Assembly: GCA_016939365.1 (NCBI GenBank)
Contig: JAFGHD010000174.1
Coordinates: 1-57,490, forward strand
Reading direction: 5' to 3'
Source: Bacteroidales bacterium
GTDB taxonomy: Bacteria; Bacteroidota; Bacteroidia; Bacteroidales; JAFGHD01
Length of the DNA stretch: 57,490 bases
Shown here: one piece after another, positions 41,844 through 50,718 of the stretch
How the letters are laid out: each line of letters begins with the position of its first letter
Position numbering within the stretch: the stretch's first letter is position 1
The notes under the pieces: model-generated
Told to the model about the DNA's origin: nothing
Databases searched by the model: none
The model's input: the letters and a program-made list of their open reading frames with translations, nothing else
Translations under genes and position numbers: made by a program

Positions 41844-42605
41844 ATGCAGGAGATCAGGGAGCTTCTCGAGATCAAGTATGACCAATACAACGGGCCAGCC
41901 TTCATTGAAGGCGATCCCATTTCAGTACCCCATTTGTTCACCGCAAAAGAAGACATCGAGATTGCCGGATTCCTTTCCGCTGTCATCTCATGGGGCCGCA
42001 GGCAGACCATCATCGAAAACAGCCGGAAGCTGATGCAATGGATGGAAATGGAGCCCATGAAATTCATCCTGGAGGCTTCGGAGGAAGAGCTCAGCCGACT
42101 CAATCGTTTTGTGCACAGGACTTTCAGCGGGGAGGACTGTATCTACTTCATCCGGTCGCTCCGGAATATTTACATGCACCATGGAGGGCTGGAGGGGGCT
42201 TTTTCCGGTGACATGGATCCGGAATCCAATTTGAAGGGGCAGATCATCCGGTTCCGGAAGATATTCTTCTCCCTTCCCGCACTCAAGCGGACCTTTAAGC
42301 ACATTGCCAATCCGGAAAAAAATGCATCGGCCAAAAGGATCAACCTTTTCCTTCGCTGGATGGTCAGGAGAGACCAAAGGGGGGTCGATTTCGGTTTGTG
42401 GCGGGAAATATCACCCCGGCAGCTGCTCTGCCCCCTGGATGTCCATACCGGCCGGGTCGCCCGGAAACTGAACCTGATCCAAAGAAAGGCGAATGACTGG
42501 AAAACTGTGGAAGAACTGACACTCGCGCTCAGAAATCTCGATCCGGAGGACCCTGTGAAGTATGATTTTGCCCTGTTCGGTCTGGGCAGATATGAAAACT
42601 TTTAA
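41844..42605 (+). CDS. TIGR02757 (DUF2400) family protein
   Basis: The 254-residue product matches the Bacteroidota TIGR02757 family: IRELLEIKYDQYNGPAFIEGDPI at the start (shortened here: EGDPISVPHLFT), FLSAVISWGRRQTIIENS, RRDQRGVDFGLW and CPLDVHTGRVARKL. Function is unknown; the helical pattern with a late Pro-Leu-Asp-x-His resembles HhH-type DNA glycosylase folds, a weak likeness only. I take ATG 41844; ATG 41763 would add 27 Pro-rich residues and overlap tsaD by 50 bp. Confidence 0.88.
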   Translation: MQEIRELLEIKYDQYNGPAFIEGDPISVPHLFTAKEDIEIAGFLSAVISWGRRQTIIENSRKLMQWMEMEPMKFILEASEEELSRLNRFVHRTFSGEDCIYFIRSLRNIYMHHGGLEGAFSGDMDPESNLKGQIIRFRKIFFSLPALKRTFKHIANPEKNASAKRINLFLRWMVRRDQRGVDFGLWREISPRQLLCPLDVHTGRVARKLNLIQRKANDWKTVEELTLALRNLDPEDPVKYDFALFGLGRYENF

Positions 42606-42634
42606 TCCATGAATCCAAACCCCTTCGAAACATC

Positions 42635-43450
42635 ATGAAAAATAATGTAAAAAACGATTCTGGCTGGAGGGCCCGTCTTCATGAAATCATTTTCGAGGCA
42701 GATACTCCCGAGGGAAAGACCTTTGATGTCGTGCTGCTCATCCTGATTGTCATGAGCATCATCTCAGTGTTCCTGGACAGCGTGGCCTCCATCAGGGAAC
42801 GGTTCGGGCCGGAACTGCATCTCGCCGAATGGATCTTTACCTTACTCTTCTCAGTGGAATATGCCTTCAGGATCATTTCAACCCGGAGGCCCAGCCAATA
42901 CATTTTCAGTTTCTACGGTATTATTGACCTGCTGGCCATTCTCCCAACATGGCTCAGCATGGTGCTTGCCGGATCACAGTACCTGATCGTCATCAGAATC
43001 CTGCGGTTGCTGAGGGTGTTCAGGATACTCAAGCTGGGAAGGTATGTCAGGGCTTCCCGGACGCTTACGGTTGCCCTCAGGCAAAGCCGTCACAAAATCA
43101 TCGTATTCCTCGAAGTGGTACTTACACTGGTGATCATCATGGGTTCACTGATGTACCTGATTGAAGGACCTGACTCCGGATTTTCCAGCATTCCCCGCAG
43201 CATTTACTGGGCGATCGTGACCCTGACCACTGTGGGATATGGCGACATTACACCCCAGACGATCCCCGGACAGCTGCTGGCATCTGTGATCATGATCATC
43301 GGTTATGCCATCATCGCTGTCCCAACCGGGATCATATCCGTGGAGATGGCCAGGGCGGATCAGACCAATACGCAGGTGTGCCGGAACTGCCAGTTCCCAA
43401 ACCACGATGACGATGCCGTGTATTGCAAACGTTGCGGCCATAAGCTGTGA
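42635..43450 (+). CDS. Voltage-gated potassium channel-like ion transporter with C-terminal zinc ribbon
   Basis: The 271-residue product has six hydrophobic segments of the voltage-gated channel fold, an S4-like stretch with regularly spaced Arg (VIRILRLLRVFRILKLGRYVR), a pore loop with the potassium filter TTVGYGD and an S6 helix. After about residue 240 it ends with a zinc-ribbon pattern, C-x2-C-x12-C-x2-C (VCRNCQFPNHDD to VYCKRCGH). That cytoplasmic ribbon could couple gating to metal or a partner. The gene is 29 bp after the TIGR02757 gene and convergent with the MFS gene. Confidence 0.93.
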   Translation: MKNNVKNDSGWRARLHEIIFEADTPEGKTFDVVLLILIVMSIISVFLDSVASIRERFGPELHLAEWIFTLLFSVEYAFRIISTRRPSQYIFSFYGIIDLLAILPTWLSMVLAGSQYLIVIRILRLLRVFRILKLGRYVRASRTLTVALRQSRHKIIVFLEVVLTLVIIMGSLMYLIEGPDSGFSSIPRSIYWAIVTLTTVGYGDITPQTIPGQLLASVIMIIGYAIIAVPTGIISVEMARADQTNTQVCRNCQFPNHDDDAVYCKRCGHKL

Positions 43451-43467
43451 CAGCAACCTATCCCTGA

Positions 43468-44808
43468 TCAACCCAAATTCCGGGTAAAGGTCGTCACCCT
43501 GGCGGTACCGTCAGTGGCAGGACCGGCCGCCCTGTCGATGCGCTGTGACCAGCTCATGATAACAATCCCTGCAATCAGCGAAATAGCACCTATCAGGAAT
43601 GTTCCGCTGAAACCTGCTATCTTGTAAAGAAATATACCGAAAAGCGGCGCAAACAGGGCCCTTACAGCCGTCAGCGACAGGTGTAGCGCCTGGTAATCAG
43701 CCGCTTCCCCGCTGCTGCAGAAATACGAGGAGCCGATATTCCATGCCAACGGCATGGTACCCGCAAAAATCCCGTAAAAGACAAAGGAAACCCCAAGCAT
43801 GGGTATCATGTCAATCCCCATGATCTTCCATCCGGCTGGATAATATCCGGTCAAGATCATAAAGAGCAGGTAGAATAGTAGCGAGGAAAAGGTCAGCGCA
43901 GCGAAACGCCTCGGATCAACAGTACCCAGCCATCTCCCTGTAAAAGGCAACAAAATGATGGCCAGAATGTTATATCCGTTCTTGTAGAATGCCACGCTGG
44001 AATAGGATAGCTGGAGGCCCTTCTCGAAAAAAAGCGTGATCACGCTGACGGTAGACATGAAAGCAAAACCGTAGAACATAAATCCCACCTGGTAATGAAG
44101 AAAAGGCCGGTTAGAGCGCAGAATGTACACCATCCGGGTCACAGACTGCCTGACGGAAAACAGAATGCCTGTACGGATACCGTCCGGGTCAGAAGGTGGT
44201 TCCAGAGGTATCATTGAAAGGATATGGACTGACAACACTCCGATGAGACCGGCAACAGACAATACCCATCTGTAAATCCCCGGATCGGCATCCAGCATGA
44301 GACCGTAAACGAAGGTGGCAAGCAGCATCATGATCTTGCCTGCCGATGTGGCCAGTGCATAAAGCCTGCCGAAATTGGGATACCTGTAATTCCTCTTGAG
44401 CAACTGATTAATCAGCGGGTAGATGACCACATTGCCGAAATAATACATCAGGAATACCAGCAGAAATATCCAGTGGTAGATATTCCCGAATTCCGTTTCC
44501 GAAGCATTGCCGGGAAAAAGGATCAGGACCAATAGGGGAAGCCGGGTCAGCAGTGAGGTTCTGCGCAAAAGGCGTGCCTTGTCAGGTGTTCGCCGGATGA
44601 ATTCATTGGTGAATATCAGAAAGATAAAAACCACCATGCTGAACTGGAACAAAATCCCAAGCTGATAATCCGAACCCCTGAGGCTCTTGATGAAAACAAA
44701 CTCGTTCAGGGCAATGATACCGAGTATGATCCCATCCAGCAGGCTGTATGCAACATGGAGACCAAATGCTCTTTTTTCCGTTTGGCTCAGACCTGCAGGA
44801 ATGATCAT
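43468..44808 (-). CDS. MFS-type membrane transporter
   Basis: The 446-residue product has about twelve hydrophobic helices and features of the major facilitator superfamily. A conserved loop after helix 2-3 (FIRRTPDKARLLRRTS) fits. The substrate cannot be told. I place the start at ATG 44808 (MIIPAGLSQTEKRAFG), since the longer frame extends across the divergent S41 protease gene. A -7 element lies 23 bases upstream at 44832-44839. The last residues overlap no other gene, and the end is 17 bp from the channel gene. Confidence 0.8.
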   Translation of the reverse strand: MIIPAGLSQTEKRAFGLHVAYSLLDGIILGIIALNEFVFIKSLRGSDYQLGILFQFSMVVFIFLIFTNEFIRRTPDKARLLRRTSLLTRLPLLVLILFPGNASETEFGNIYHWIFLLVFLMYYFGNVVIYPLINQLLKRNYRYPNFGRLYALATSAGKIMMLLATFVYGLMLDADPGIYRWVLSVAGLIGVLSVHILSMIPLEPPSDPDGIRTGILFSVRQSVTRMVYILRSNRPFLHYQVGFMFYGFAFMSTVSVITLFFEKGLQLSYSSVAFYKNGYNILAIILLPFTGRWLGTVDPRRFAALTFSSLLFYLLFMILTGYYPAGWKIMGIDMIPMLGVSFVFYGIFAGTMPLAWNIGSSYFCSSGEAADYQALHLSLTAVRALFAPLFGIFLYKIAGFSGTFLIGAISLIAGIVIMSWSQRIDRAAGPATDGTARVTTFTRNLG

Positions 44809-44831
44809 GAAAAGCGCTATGAAAGGAATGT

Positions 44832-44839
44832 CAAAATTA
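44832..44839 (-). promoter_or_regulatory. -7 promoter element of the MFS gene
   Basis: TAATTTTG on the minus strand is an exact match to TAnnTTTG, 23 bases before the chosen start. This supports the shorter reading of the MFS gene. Confidence 0.5.
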
Positions 44840-44859
44840 GCGAAACAGAATATTTTTGT

Positions 44860-44867
44860 TATCTTTA
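44860..44867 (+). promoter_or_regulatory. -7-like element of the S41 protease gene
   Basis: TATCTTTA on the plus strand resembles the -7 consensus, 38 bases before the S41 start. It is back to back with the MFS element, so the two divergent promoters overlap. Confidence 0.4.
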
Positions 44868-44905
44868 CGTTTACTGCGTGATATTTTAGGTCGTTTCTTT
44901 CTCCG

Positions 44906-46522
44906 ATGATGAGTAAGTACATACCTCCCCGGGTTAGCGTGCTGTTTCCCGCCGTAGTGTTCCTGTATCTGGTTCCGGGGCATACCGGCGGCCAGACAGA
45001 TGACCCGAAATCGACCCTGCAGAAATATGCAGCGGCACTCCAGATCATCAACTTCGCTTACGTGGATGAGGTCAACGAGCCGGACCTGGTGGAGAAAGCC
45101 ATCATCGCAACACTGAGAGAGCTGGATCCCCACTCCCAGTATATCCCCAGGGAAGAACTGCTGAGAACAAACGAACCCCTCGAAGGGCTGTACGAAGGTA
45201 TCGGCATCACCTTTCAGATCTTCCGGGATACCATCCTGGTCATCTCACCCATCCCCGGTGGTCCGTCGGAACGGCTGGGTATCATGCCGGGAGATAGGAT
45301 CATACGTATCGAAGGCGAGGATGCCACCGGTGAACATGTCGACAATGAATTCGTTTTTGAAAGGCTCAGGGGGAAAAAGGGAAGCCGGGTACATGTGAGC
45401 ATACTCAGGAAGGGTAAGAAAAACCTGATCGATTATATCATTATCCGGGACAAGATTCCCATCAACAGTCTGGATGCAGGATATATGACCACACCGGAAA
45501 TAGGCTACATCCGCCTGAACCGGTTCTCAAGGACAACAGTGGATGAATTCAGGGTTGCAGTCCGGGAATTGAAACACGAGGGTATGAGTAGCCTGATACT
45601 CGATCTGAGAGGCAATTCAGGAGGATATCTCGATGTGGCTGTTGACCTTGCGGATGAATTCCTGGAGGCTGGAAAGCTGGTGGTCTATACCGAAGGCCAG
45701 TCAAGCCCCAAAAGGAATTATACAGCCACCCCAGGAGGTGTTTATGAAACCGGCAGGCTGGTCGTTCTGATCGATGAAGGTTCCGCCTCTGCATCCGAGA
45801 TCGTTTCCGGAGCCATTCAGGACTGGGACCGGGGACTGATCATAGGACGGCGCTCTTTCGGAAAAGGATTGGTCCAGAGACCTTACCTGCTCCCCGACAG
45901 TTCCCAGATCAGGCTTACCATCGCCCGCTATTATACCCCTTCAGGCCGGTGCATCCAGAAACCCTACGGGGAAGGATACGACCATTACTTCGAAGAGATA
46001 TACAACAGGACCGGCGATGGAAACCCGGCCGACAACGATACCATCCGCTTCCCGGATTCGCTGAAATACTTTACCTCCCACGAGAGGATCGTGTATGGCG
46101 GAGGGGGTATCATGCCCGACATTTACGTGGCTCATGACACATCGGTTTATAACGATTTCTACTATGAGCTCTTCGGAAAGGCCATTTTCAATGACTTTAT
46201 TATCCAAAAAATTGAAAGATACAGGCAGGTTTGGGATAAACAGTACCCTTCCTTCGAGAAGTACGATGAACTGTTCGCAACCGGAAACGACATGACCCTC
46301 GAACTGGCGGACTGGGCTGTCCAGTCAGGGATAGAAATCAGCCAGGAGCAATTCCTCAGGGCAGAGCAATTGATAGGGCAAACCATCAAGGCCCTGATCG
46401 CAAGAAATCTCTTTGATCCTGAAGCCTACTACCGCGTCATGAACCGGATTGACCCCTGCTACCTCCGGGCTGTGGAAGTACTCCTGGACAACTCCTATTT
46501 TGCCGAAATTCGCGTACATTGA
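44906..46522 (+). CDS. S41-family C-terminal processing protease with PDZ domain
   Basis: CtpA-type proteases cut exported proteins near their C-termini. The 538-residue product has a signal peptide ending near HTGGQ, a PDZ domain (about 95-180, VISPIPGGPSERLGIMPGD) and the S41 catalytic domain with DLRGNSGG, the nucleophile Ser in DEGSASASEIVSG and the base Lys in SFGKGLVQ. A C-terminal helical extension of about 130 residues follows. Active-site residues are intact, so it should act in the periplasm. Confidence 0.95.
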   Translation: MMSKYIPPRVSVLFPAVVFLYLVPGHTGGQTDDPKSTLQKYAAALQIINFAYVDEVNEPDLVEKAIIATLRELDPHSQYIPREELLRTNEPLEGLYEGIGITFQIFRDTILVISPIPGGPSERLGIMPGDRIIRIEGEDATGEHVDNEFVFERLRGKKGSRVHVSILRKGKKNLIDYIIIRDKIPINSLDAGYMTTPEIGYIRLNRFSRTTVDEFRVAVRELKHEGMSSLILDLRGNSGGYLDVAVDLADEFLEAGKLVVYTEGQSSPKRNYTATPGGVYETGRLVVLIDEGSASASEIVSGAIQDWDRGLIIGRRSFGKGLVQRPYLLPDSSQIRLTIARYYTPSGRCIQKPYGEGYDHYFEEIYNRTGDGNPADNDTIRFPDSLKYFTSHERIVYGGGGIMPDIYVAHDTSVYNDFYYELFGKAIFNDFIIQKIERYRQVWDKQYPSFEKYDELFATGNDMTLELADWAVQSGIEISQEQFLRAEQLIGQTIKALIARNLFDPEAYYRVMNRIDPCYLRAVEVLLDNSYFAEIRVH

Positions 46523-46639
46523 TCCCCGGCCCCTTAATCACACTTGAGTCTGCTGTCTCCCGGTCTGCCGGTCAGATGAACTGCTCTGCAGCGGAACCAT
46601 AAGGATTCATAAAAGATACTATTGATTTCGTAATTTTAC

Positions 46640-47164
46640 ATGTCCAAATCAGAAACCATGAAGGAAGCCGAGATACTTCAGGAACAGATCCGAAAACTGG
46701 ACAGGAAAGACTTTGACCTGGAGGCATGGAAAGAGTATACCATCGTGATTCTGGGCCGGATTTTCGGGGAAAACAACCAAAAAATCAGGCAGATCGAGAA
46801 GTTGCAATACGATTATTCGAGCTGGGCTCTTCGGGATACCACCGGAAACACATCCTACCTCGACTCCTGCAAGAAACTGGGCAGGGAGATACTGAATGCC
46901 GCCATCGATGAGCTGAATATCCTGGGGCCACCCCGGAAAGGGGATGAATTTGCATCTGCAGTACCCGCGGAGGTGATCACCACAGGACTGGAGGAGGAAC
47001 TCAAGGTGTCCCAGTACAGGGAAATCGCTGCCATCATCAACAAGGGAGGCGATCCGGATGAGATCAGGAACCGGCTGAAGGAAAAACTGGACCTGATCAA
47101 CCCCGACACCAAAGCCATCCTGCTCAGCATACTTGCCCATCCCGCCCTGAAAGGCAGAATCTGA
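46640..47164 (+). CDS. Hypothetical helical protein
   Basis: I do not recognise this 174-residue protein. It is highly charged and helical, without signal peptide or membrane segment, and has two halves: about 8-100 (LDRKDFDLEAWKEYT, TGNTSYLDSC) and about 120-174 (YREIAAIINKGGDPDEIRNR). The first ATG comes right after a -7-like TAATTTTA at 46631-46638, so the second ATG at 46658 may be the real start. It is convergent with the TonB-dependent receptor gene, 11 bp apart. Confidence 0.7.
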   Translation: MSKSETMKEAEILQEQIRKLDRKDFDLEAWKEYTIVILGRIFGENNQKIRQIEKLQYDYSSWALRDTTGNTSYLDSCKKLGREILNAAIDELNILGPPRKGDEFASAVPAEVITTGLEEELKVSQYREIAAIINKGGDPDEIRNRLKEKLDLINPDTKAILLSILAHPALKGRI

Positions 47165-47175
47165 TACAGGCATGG

Positions 47176-49578
47176 TCAGAACCTGACCCTGAACTGCGGG
47201 ATGACCATCATGCCCAACTGGTAGGTGTAATCCACCTCGCCGGTTTTGCTGTTGAATTTCTGACCGTAGATATTCTGGTTATCAAAGAGATTCTGGACTT
47301 CGATGGCCCATTCCATCGACACCCGTTTGCCTTCCTGCCGGAAAGCCACCCTCAGGTCTGTCCGGAAAAAGTCCCTGAACTGACCGGTATAGGCCACATC
47401 ATCATCATAATAAGCCACATAGGTCCCCGACGGTTCCCTGACCACCCGTGCAGGAGTGTAGCGCTGACCGCCGGCCATGGTGATCTTCATATCCACCTGA
47501 AAAACACTCATCTTTTGCTTTTTCTTTTCCGCGTTCCTGCCCAGTACCCATTCCCTGCCGGCCAGCGCGTTGGCGATGTAATCCCCGCTGAACGCCGTAA
47601 ATCTGCGAATACCGTCACTGCCTTCATATCGCGATTCATACAAGGAGCCTGTTACCAGGAAATAGAAACCATTATGCAGGAATCTTTCAAGGGTAATATC
47701 GATCCCGTAGTTATCGCCGGTGCCTCCGTTGACCAGGCTGTCGGGTGTCCAGACATAGAAATTGGCTCCCTGGTTGAGTATGGAATAGGAGTTCCTTTCA
47801 TTGCCGTCAATGCCGGCATCGGTGATGAGCTGGTAATAAGCCTCCGCCTTTATCCTGAGGTGCTCGTTCAGATACCGGTCATAGCCTGCTACAAAATGCT
47901 GGCTGCGGGTCATGTCCAGATCTTCACTGGTACGGACATAGGAGCCGTCGGGCATACGAACCTGATTGAAATAGGCCGTTACAGGAGCGATCTGGCTGTG
48001 AAGGCCGTAGGCCAGAGATACGGACTGACCTTCCCTGAAGGTCCAGGTGATCCCAGCCCTGGGCTCAAAAGAATGTGTGTAATTGAAGAAAAAATACTGA
48101 TAATGGATCCCTGTGTTCAGCGTCAGGTGATCCCTGATCCTGCACTGCCAGTGCACGAAAGGCTGCAGCAACCATACACCGCCCTCATAATCGCTGTTGA
48201 TCCTGAACCTGCTGTCCTCGTCAATGAAGACGCTGTCGGTCAGGTTAAACATGCTGCGGGTCACTGTCAGGCCGGTTTTCAGGTTATGACGGGCAGAGAA
48301 CTTCTTATGCAGGCTCCATGAACCGTACAGTCTTTTTTCGGTGTTGTCATTCCTGAAATAGGGATGCAGCAACCGGTCGGAAGGTGAAATGGAGTCGACC
48401 TCCGTCTGGAACCGGTGATAGGTGGCTGCGAGGATCAGCCTGCTGTGGAACCGGTCGTTGAACCAATAGGTGTGGTTGATGCCCATGACACCCATGTCAG
48501 ATCCGTTAATGAGATCATACCCTTCGCCCCCGTAAAAATCAAGATGCTCCTCGGTCGTATCCTTTTCGCTGTCAAGAAAAGCCACCTGGCTGGTACCGCC
48601 GAGGCCGAAGATGGAAAAGTTACCCAGCGCGGTGCGGGGTATGTTGACTTTAAAGGAGAGATCCTGGTACTTGGGAAGGGCCGTTCCGGTGCCGAATTCC
48701 ACACCGAGCAGGTCGAAGAATTCAAGTGTGGAATACCTGTAATTCAAAAGGTATGAAGCCCCGCCCGGCTTACCCAGTGGGCCTTCGGCACCCAGTTCCA
48801 GGCCGTTGAATCCGATCTGTCCGAGGAATTCATGCTTTTCGTCGTTGCCGGTTCTCATCTTCAGGTCGAACACTCCGGAAAGTGCATTTCCATACTCGGC
48901 CGGAAAAGCCCCCGTTATGAAGTCCGAATTCGCAAGCTGGTTATTGTTCAGCATATTCACCGGCCCTCCGGTAGTCTCCAGTGCGCCGTAATGGTTGGGA
49001 TTCGGGATGTCGACACCCTCCAGCCGCCATAACAGGCCGGTGGGTGAGTTCCCTCGGATAATGATGTCATTCCGGGCATCATCCGTGCCCCTGACACCGG
49101 CAAAATTGGCGGCCATCCTCGCCACATCGTTGAGAGAACCTGCGTAACGCTGTGTCTCCTCTACAGTGAAACTACGCGAACTCACTGTGGCAAGATCATT
49201 GACCGGTTTCCTCTTGTCATGGGTAGCGCTGATGACCACCTCATCCTTGAGGATCACCGATTCCTCCAGATCGATCTCCAGTACCAGTTCCTTGCCGGAG
49301 GTAAGATTCAAACTCTCCAGGATCCTGTCCTTGAATCCTATATAGGACACTCTGACCCCGATCCTGCCCACAGGTACGTTTTCAAGCCTGAAACGGCCCT
49401 CGGTATCTGATGTCGTTCCCCTGACCGGATCGCTCCCAAGCAGGATCACATGTGCCCCCGGAAGGGAAAGACCCGTGACATGTTCCCGTACCGTCCCGCG
49501 GACTGTCTGTGTCGGAAGCTCCTGAGCCCGTAAAACGGATATTGCAATCAATGCACACAAAAAAAGTATGGTTCTCAT
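47176..49578 (-). CDS. TonB-dependent receptor with N-terminal carboxypeptidase-regulatory-like domain
   Basis: The 800-residue outer-membrane protein has a signal peptide (ending VLRAQ), a carboxypeptidase-regulatory-like beta domain (about 25-110: LPGAHVILLGSDP, TSDTEGRFRLENVP), a plug (about 115-235: IIIRGNSPTGLLWRLEGVDIPNP, NNQLANSDFITGAFPAEYG) and a long beta-barrel ending in aromatic residue Phe (IPQFRVRF). It imports an unknown large ligand with TonB energy. No SusD partner lies beside it, so it is unlikely to be a glycan SusC-type system. Confidence 0.94.
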   Translation of the reverse strand: MRTILFLCALIAISVLRAQELPTQTVRGTVREHVTGLSLPGAHVILLGSDPVRGTTSDTEGRFRLENVPVGRIGVRVSYIGFKDRILESLNLTSGKELVLEIDLEESVILKDEVVISATHDKRKPVNDLATVSSRSFTVEETQRYAGSLNDVARMAANFAGVRGTDDARNDIIIRGNSPTGLLWRLEGVDIPNPNHYGALETTGGPVNMLNNNQLANSDFITGAFPAEYGNALSGVFDLKMRTGNDEKHEFLGQIGFNGLELGAEGPLGKPGGASYLLNYRYSTLEFFDLLGVEFGTGTALPKYQDLSFKVNIPRTALGNFSIFGLGGTSQVAFLDSEKDTTEEHLDFYGGEGYDLINGSDMGVMGINHTYWFNDRFHSRLILAATYHRFQTEVDSISPSDRLLHPYFRNDNTEKRLYGSWSLHKKFSARHNLKTGLTVTRSMFNLTDSVFIDEDSRFRINSDYEGGVWLLQPFVHWQCRIRDHLTLNTGIHYQYFFFNYTHSFEPRAGITWTFREGQSVSLAYGLHSQIAPVTAYFNQVRMPDGSYVRTSEDLDMTRSQHFVAGYDRYLNEHLRIKAEAYYQLITDAGIDGNERNSYSILNQGANFYVWTPDSLVNGGTGDNYGIDITLERFLHNGFYFLVTGSLYESRYEGSDGIRRFTAFSGDYIANALAGREWVLGRNAEKKKQKMSVFQVDMKITMAGGQRYTPARVVREPSGTYVAYYDDDVAYTGQFRDFFRTDLRVAFRQEGKRVSMEWAIEVQNLFDNQNIYGQKFNSKTGEVDYTYQLGMMVIPQFRVRF

Positions 49579-49713
49579 AGCGTAGTTTTAGCGCAAAATT
49601 GAACCTACTGCGAATCACCTGCCTCCCGAAAACGGATGAATCATCATTTTGGCAGGAAGGGTGGCCAAAATCCCACTACAGGCTGTATCCTATCACAAAG
49701 AAAGAAAAAAAGC

Positions 49714-49744
49714 TTGCAGATAATAAAAGAATTCATACCTTTGC
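49714..49744 (+). promoter_or_regulatory. Bacteroidota housekeeping promoter of rplU-rpmA
   Basis: TTG at 49714-49716, a spacer of exactly 19 bases and TACCTTTGC at 49736-49744 match the TTG-N19-TAnnTTTG consensus of the Bacteroidota primary sigma factor. The rplU start lies 38 bases downstream. Confidence 0.8.
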
Positions 49745-49782
49745 ACTCCATTTTTATCGAACGAATCAGAAGTATCAATACA

Positions 49783-50301
49783 ATGTATGCGATTGTAGAC
49801 ATCGCCGGCCAGCAAGTCAAGGTCAGCAAGGCACAGAAAGTGATCGTACACCGGCTGGATGCTGAAAAGGGATCAGAGATGCGGTTCAACAAGGTGTTGC
49901 TTTTCGAGAAGGAAGGCAAGACATTGGTCGGCACCCCTATTCTGGAAGGTATCAGCGTCAGGGCAACGGTCATCGAACACCTGAGGGGTGAAAAGATCAC
50001 GGTCTTCAAGAAGAAAAGACGCAAGGGATACCAGGTATCAAACGGTCACAGGCAGTATCTCAGCAAGATAATCATCGAGGACATCGAGATGGGAGAAGCA
50101 GGTGCAGAGAAAGAAAAGAAACATTCAGCGAGGAAGACATCTGCGCGCAAAACTGCTGCAAAGGATGAATCAGCCCCGTTGACCGGTAAGGCGGCAGAAG
50201 AAGAACAGAATGCAGCCAGCACTCCTGCGGATGAATCCCGTAAAGAAGAGGAGCCGCAAAATCCGGATGAGGAAACCGGCACGGTGAAGGCGGAAGAGTA
50301 A
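49783..50301 (+). CDS. rplU: 50S ribosomal protein L21 with a long C-terminal tail
   Basis: L21 binds 23S rRNA in the large subunit. The core of about 103 residues (MYAIVDIAGQQVKVSKAQK to KIIIEDIEM) contains VFKKKRRKGYQVSNGHRQ, typical for the family. It is followed by about 70 residues of low-complexity tail, first basic and Ala-rich (SARKTSARKTAAK), then acidic (SRKEEEPQNPDEETG). Tails of this sort occur in Bacteroidota L21 and are probably disordered. The start is ATG 49783; longer frames run through the promoter. rpmA follows after 31 bp, the usual order. Confidence 0.96.
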   Translation: MYAIVDIAGQQVKVSKAQKVIVHRLDAEKGSEMRFNKVLLFEKEGKTLVGTPILEGISVRATVIEHLRGEKITVFKKKRRKGYQVSNGHRQYLSKIIIEDIEMGEAGAEKEKKHSARKTSARKTAAKDESAPLTGKAAEEEQNAASTPADESRKEEEPQNPDEETGTVKAEE

Positions 50302-50332
50302 TCATCGCATTGAATAACAGAAAGTAAAAGTC

Positions 50333-50608
50333 ATGGCACACAAAAAAGGAGTCGGTAGTTCCAGAAATGGCCGGGAATCGCACAGCAAACGTCTGGGCGT
50401 TAAAATTTACGGAGGTCAGTTCGCTCAAGCCGGCAACATCCTGATACGGCAAAGGGGTACCGTTCACAACCCGGGACTGAACGTCGGTATGGGCAGGGAT
50501 CACACTCTCTACGCACTGGCCAACGGTGTTGTGCAGTTCGCGCGCAGGAAGGACGACCGTTCATACGTGTCAGTCGTTCCTGTCGAAGAAAAAAGTACCG
50601 GGGAATAG
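50333..50608 (+). CDS. rpmA: 50S ribosomal protein L27
   Basis: L27 reaches towards the peptidyl-transferase centre of the ribosome. The 91-residue product begins [19 protein letters not shown] and has [17 protein letters not shown] and [10 protein letters not shown], all standard. There is no N-terminal cleavable leader of the Firmicutes type. It shares an operon with rplU. Confidence 0.98.
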   Translation: MAHKKGVGSSRNGRESHSKRLGVKIYGGQFAQAGNILIRQRGTVHNPGLNVGMGRDHTLYALANGVVQFARRKDDRSYVSVVPVEEKSTGE

Positions 50609-50639
50609 GATTCCGGAAGCATCAGGGATCACATATATC

Positions 50640-50674
50640 AAGAGACTGTCCTAAAAGAGAGACGGTCTCTTTTT
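50640..50674 (+). terminator. Rho-independent terminator after rpmA
   Basis: AAGAGAC at 50640-50646 pairs with GTCTCTT at 50665-50671, followed by a T-rich run (TTTTTATTTT). It separates rplU-rpmA from serS. Confidence 0.6.
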
Positions 50675-50691
50675 ATTTTCAGTCCTTATCC

Positions 50692-50700
50692 TACCTTTGC
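50692..50700 (+). promoter_or_regulatory. -7 promoter element of serS
   Basis: TACCTTTGC matches the -7 consensus exactly and lies 18 bases before the serS start. The upstream -33 region is T-rich without a clean TTG. Confidence 0.55.
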
Positions 50701-50718
50701 ATCTTTAATTCATGCGGC

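Noticed and set aside
43468-45051. Longer version of the MFS gene starting at 45051
   Set aside because: It would cover the divergent S41 signal peptide and carry 81 residues without hydrophobic character; a -7 element lies before the shorter start.
50638-50675. Reading AGAGACTG near 50641 as an IS end, because similar bases occur at 57331
   Set aside because: The match is about 10 bases, and the first copy is explained by a terminator hairpin.
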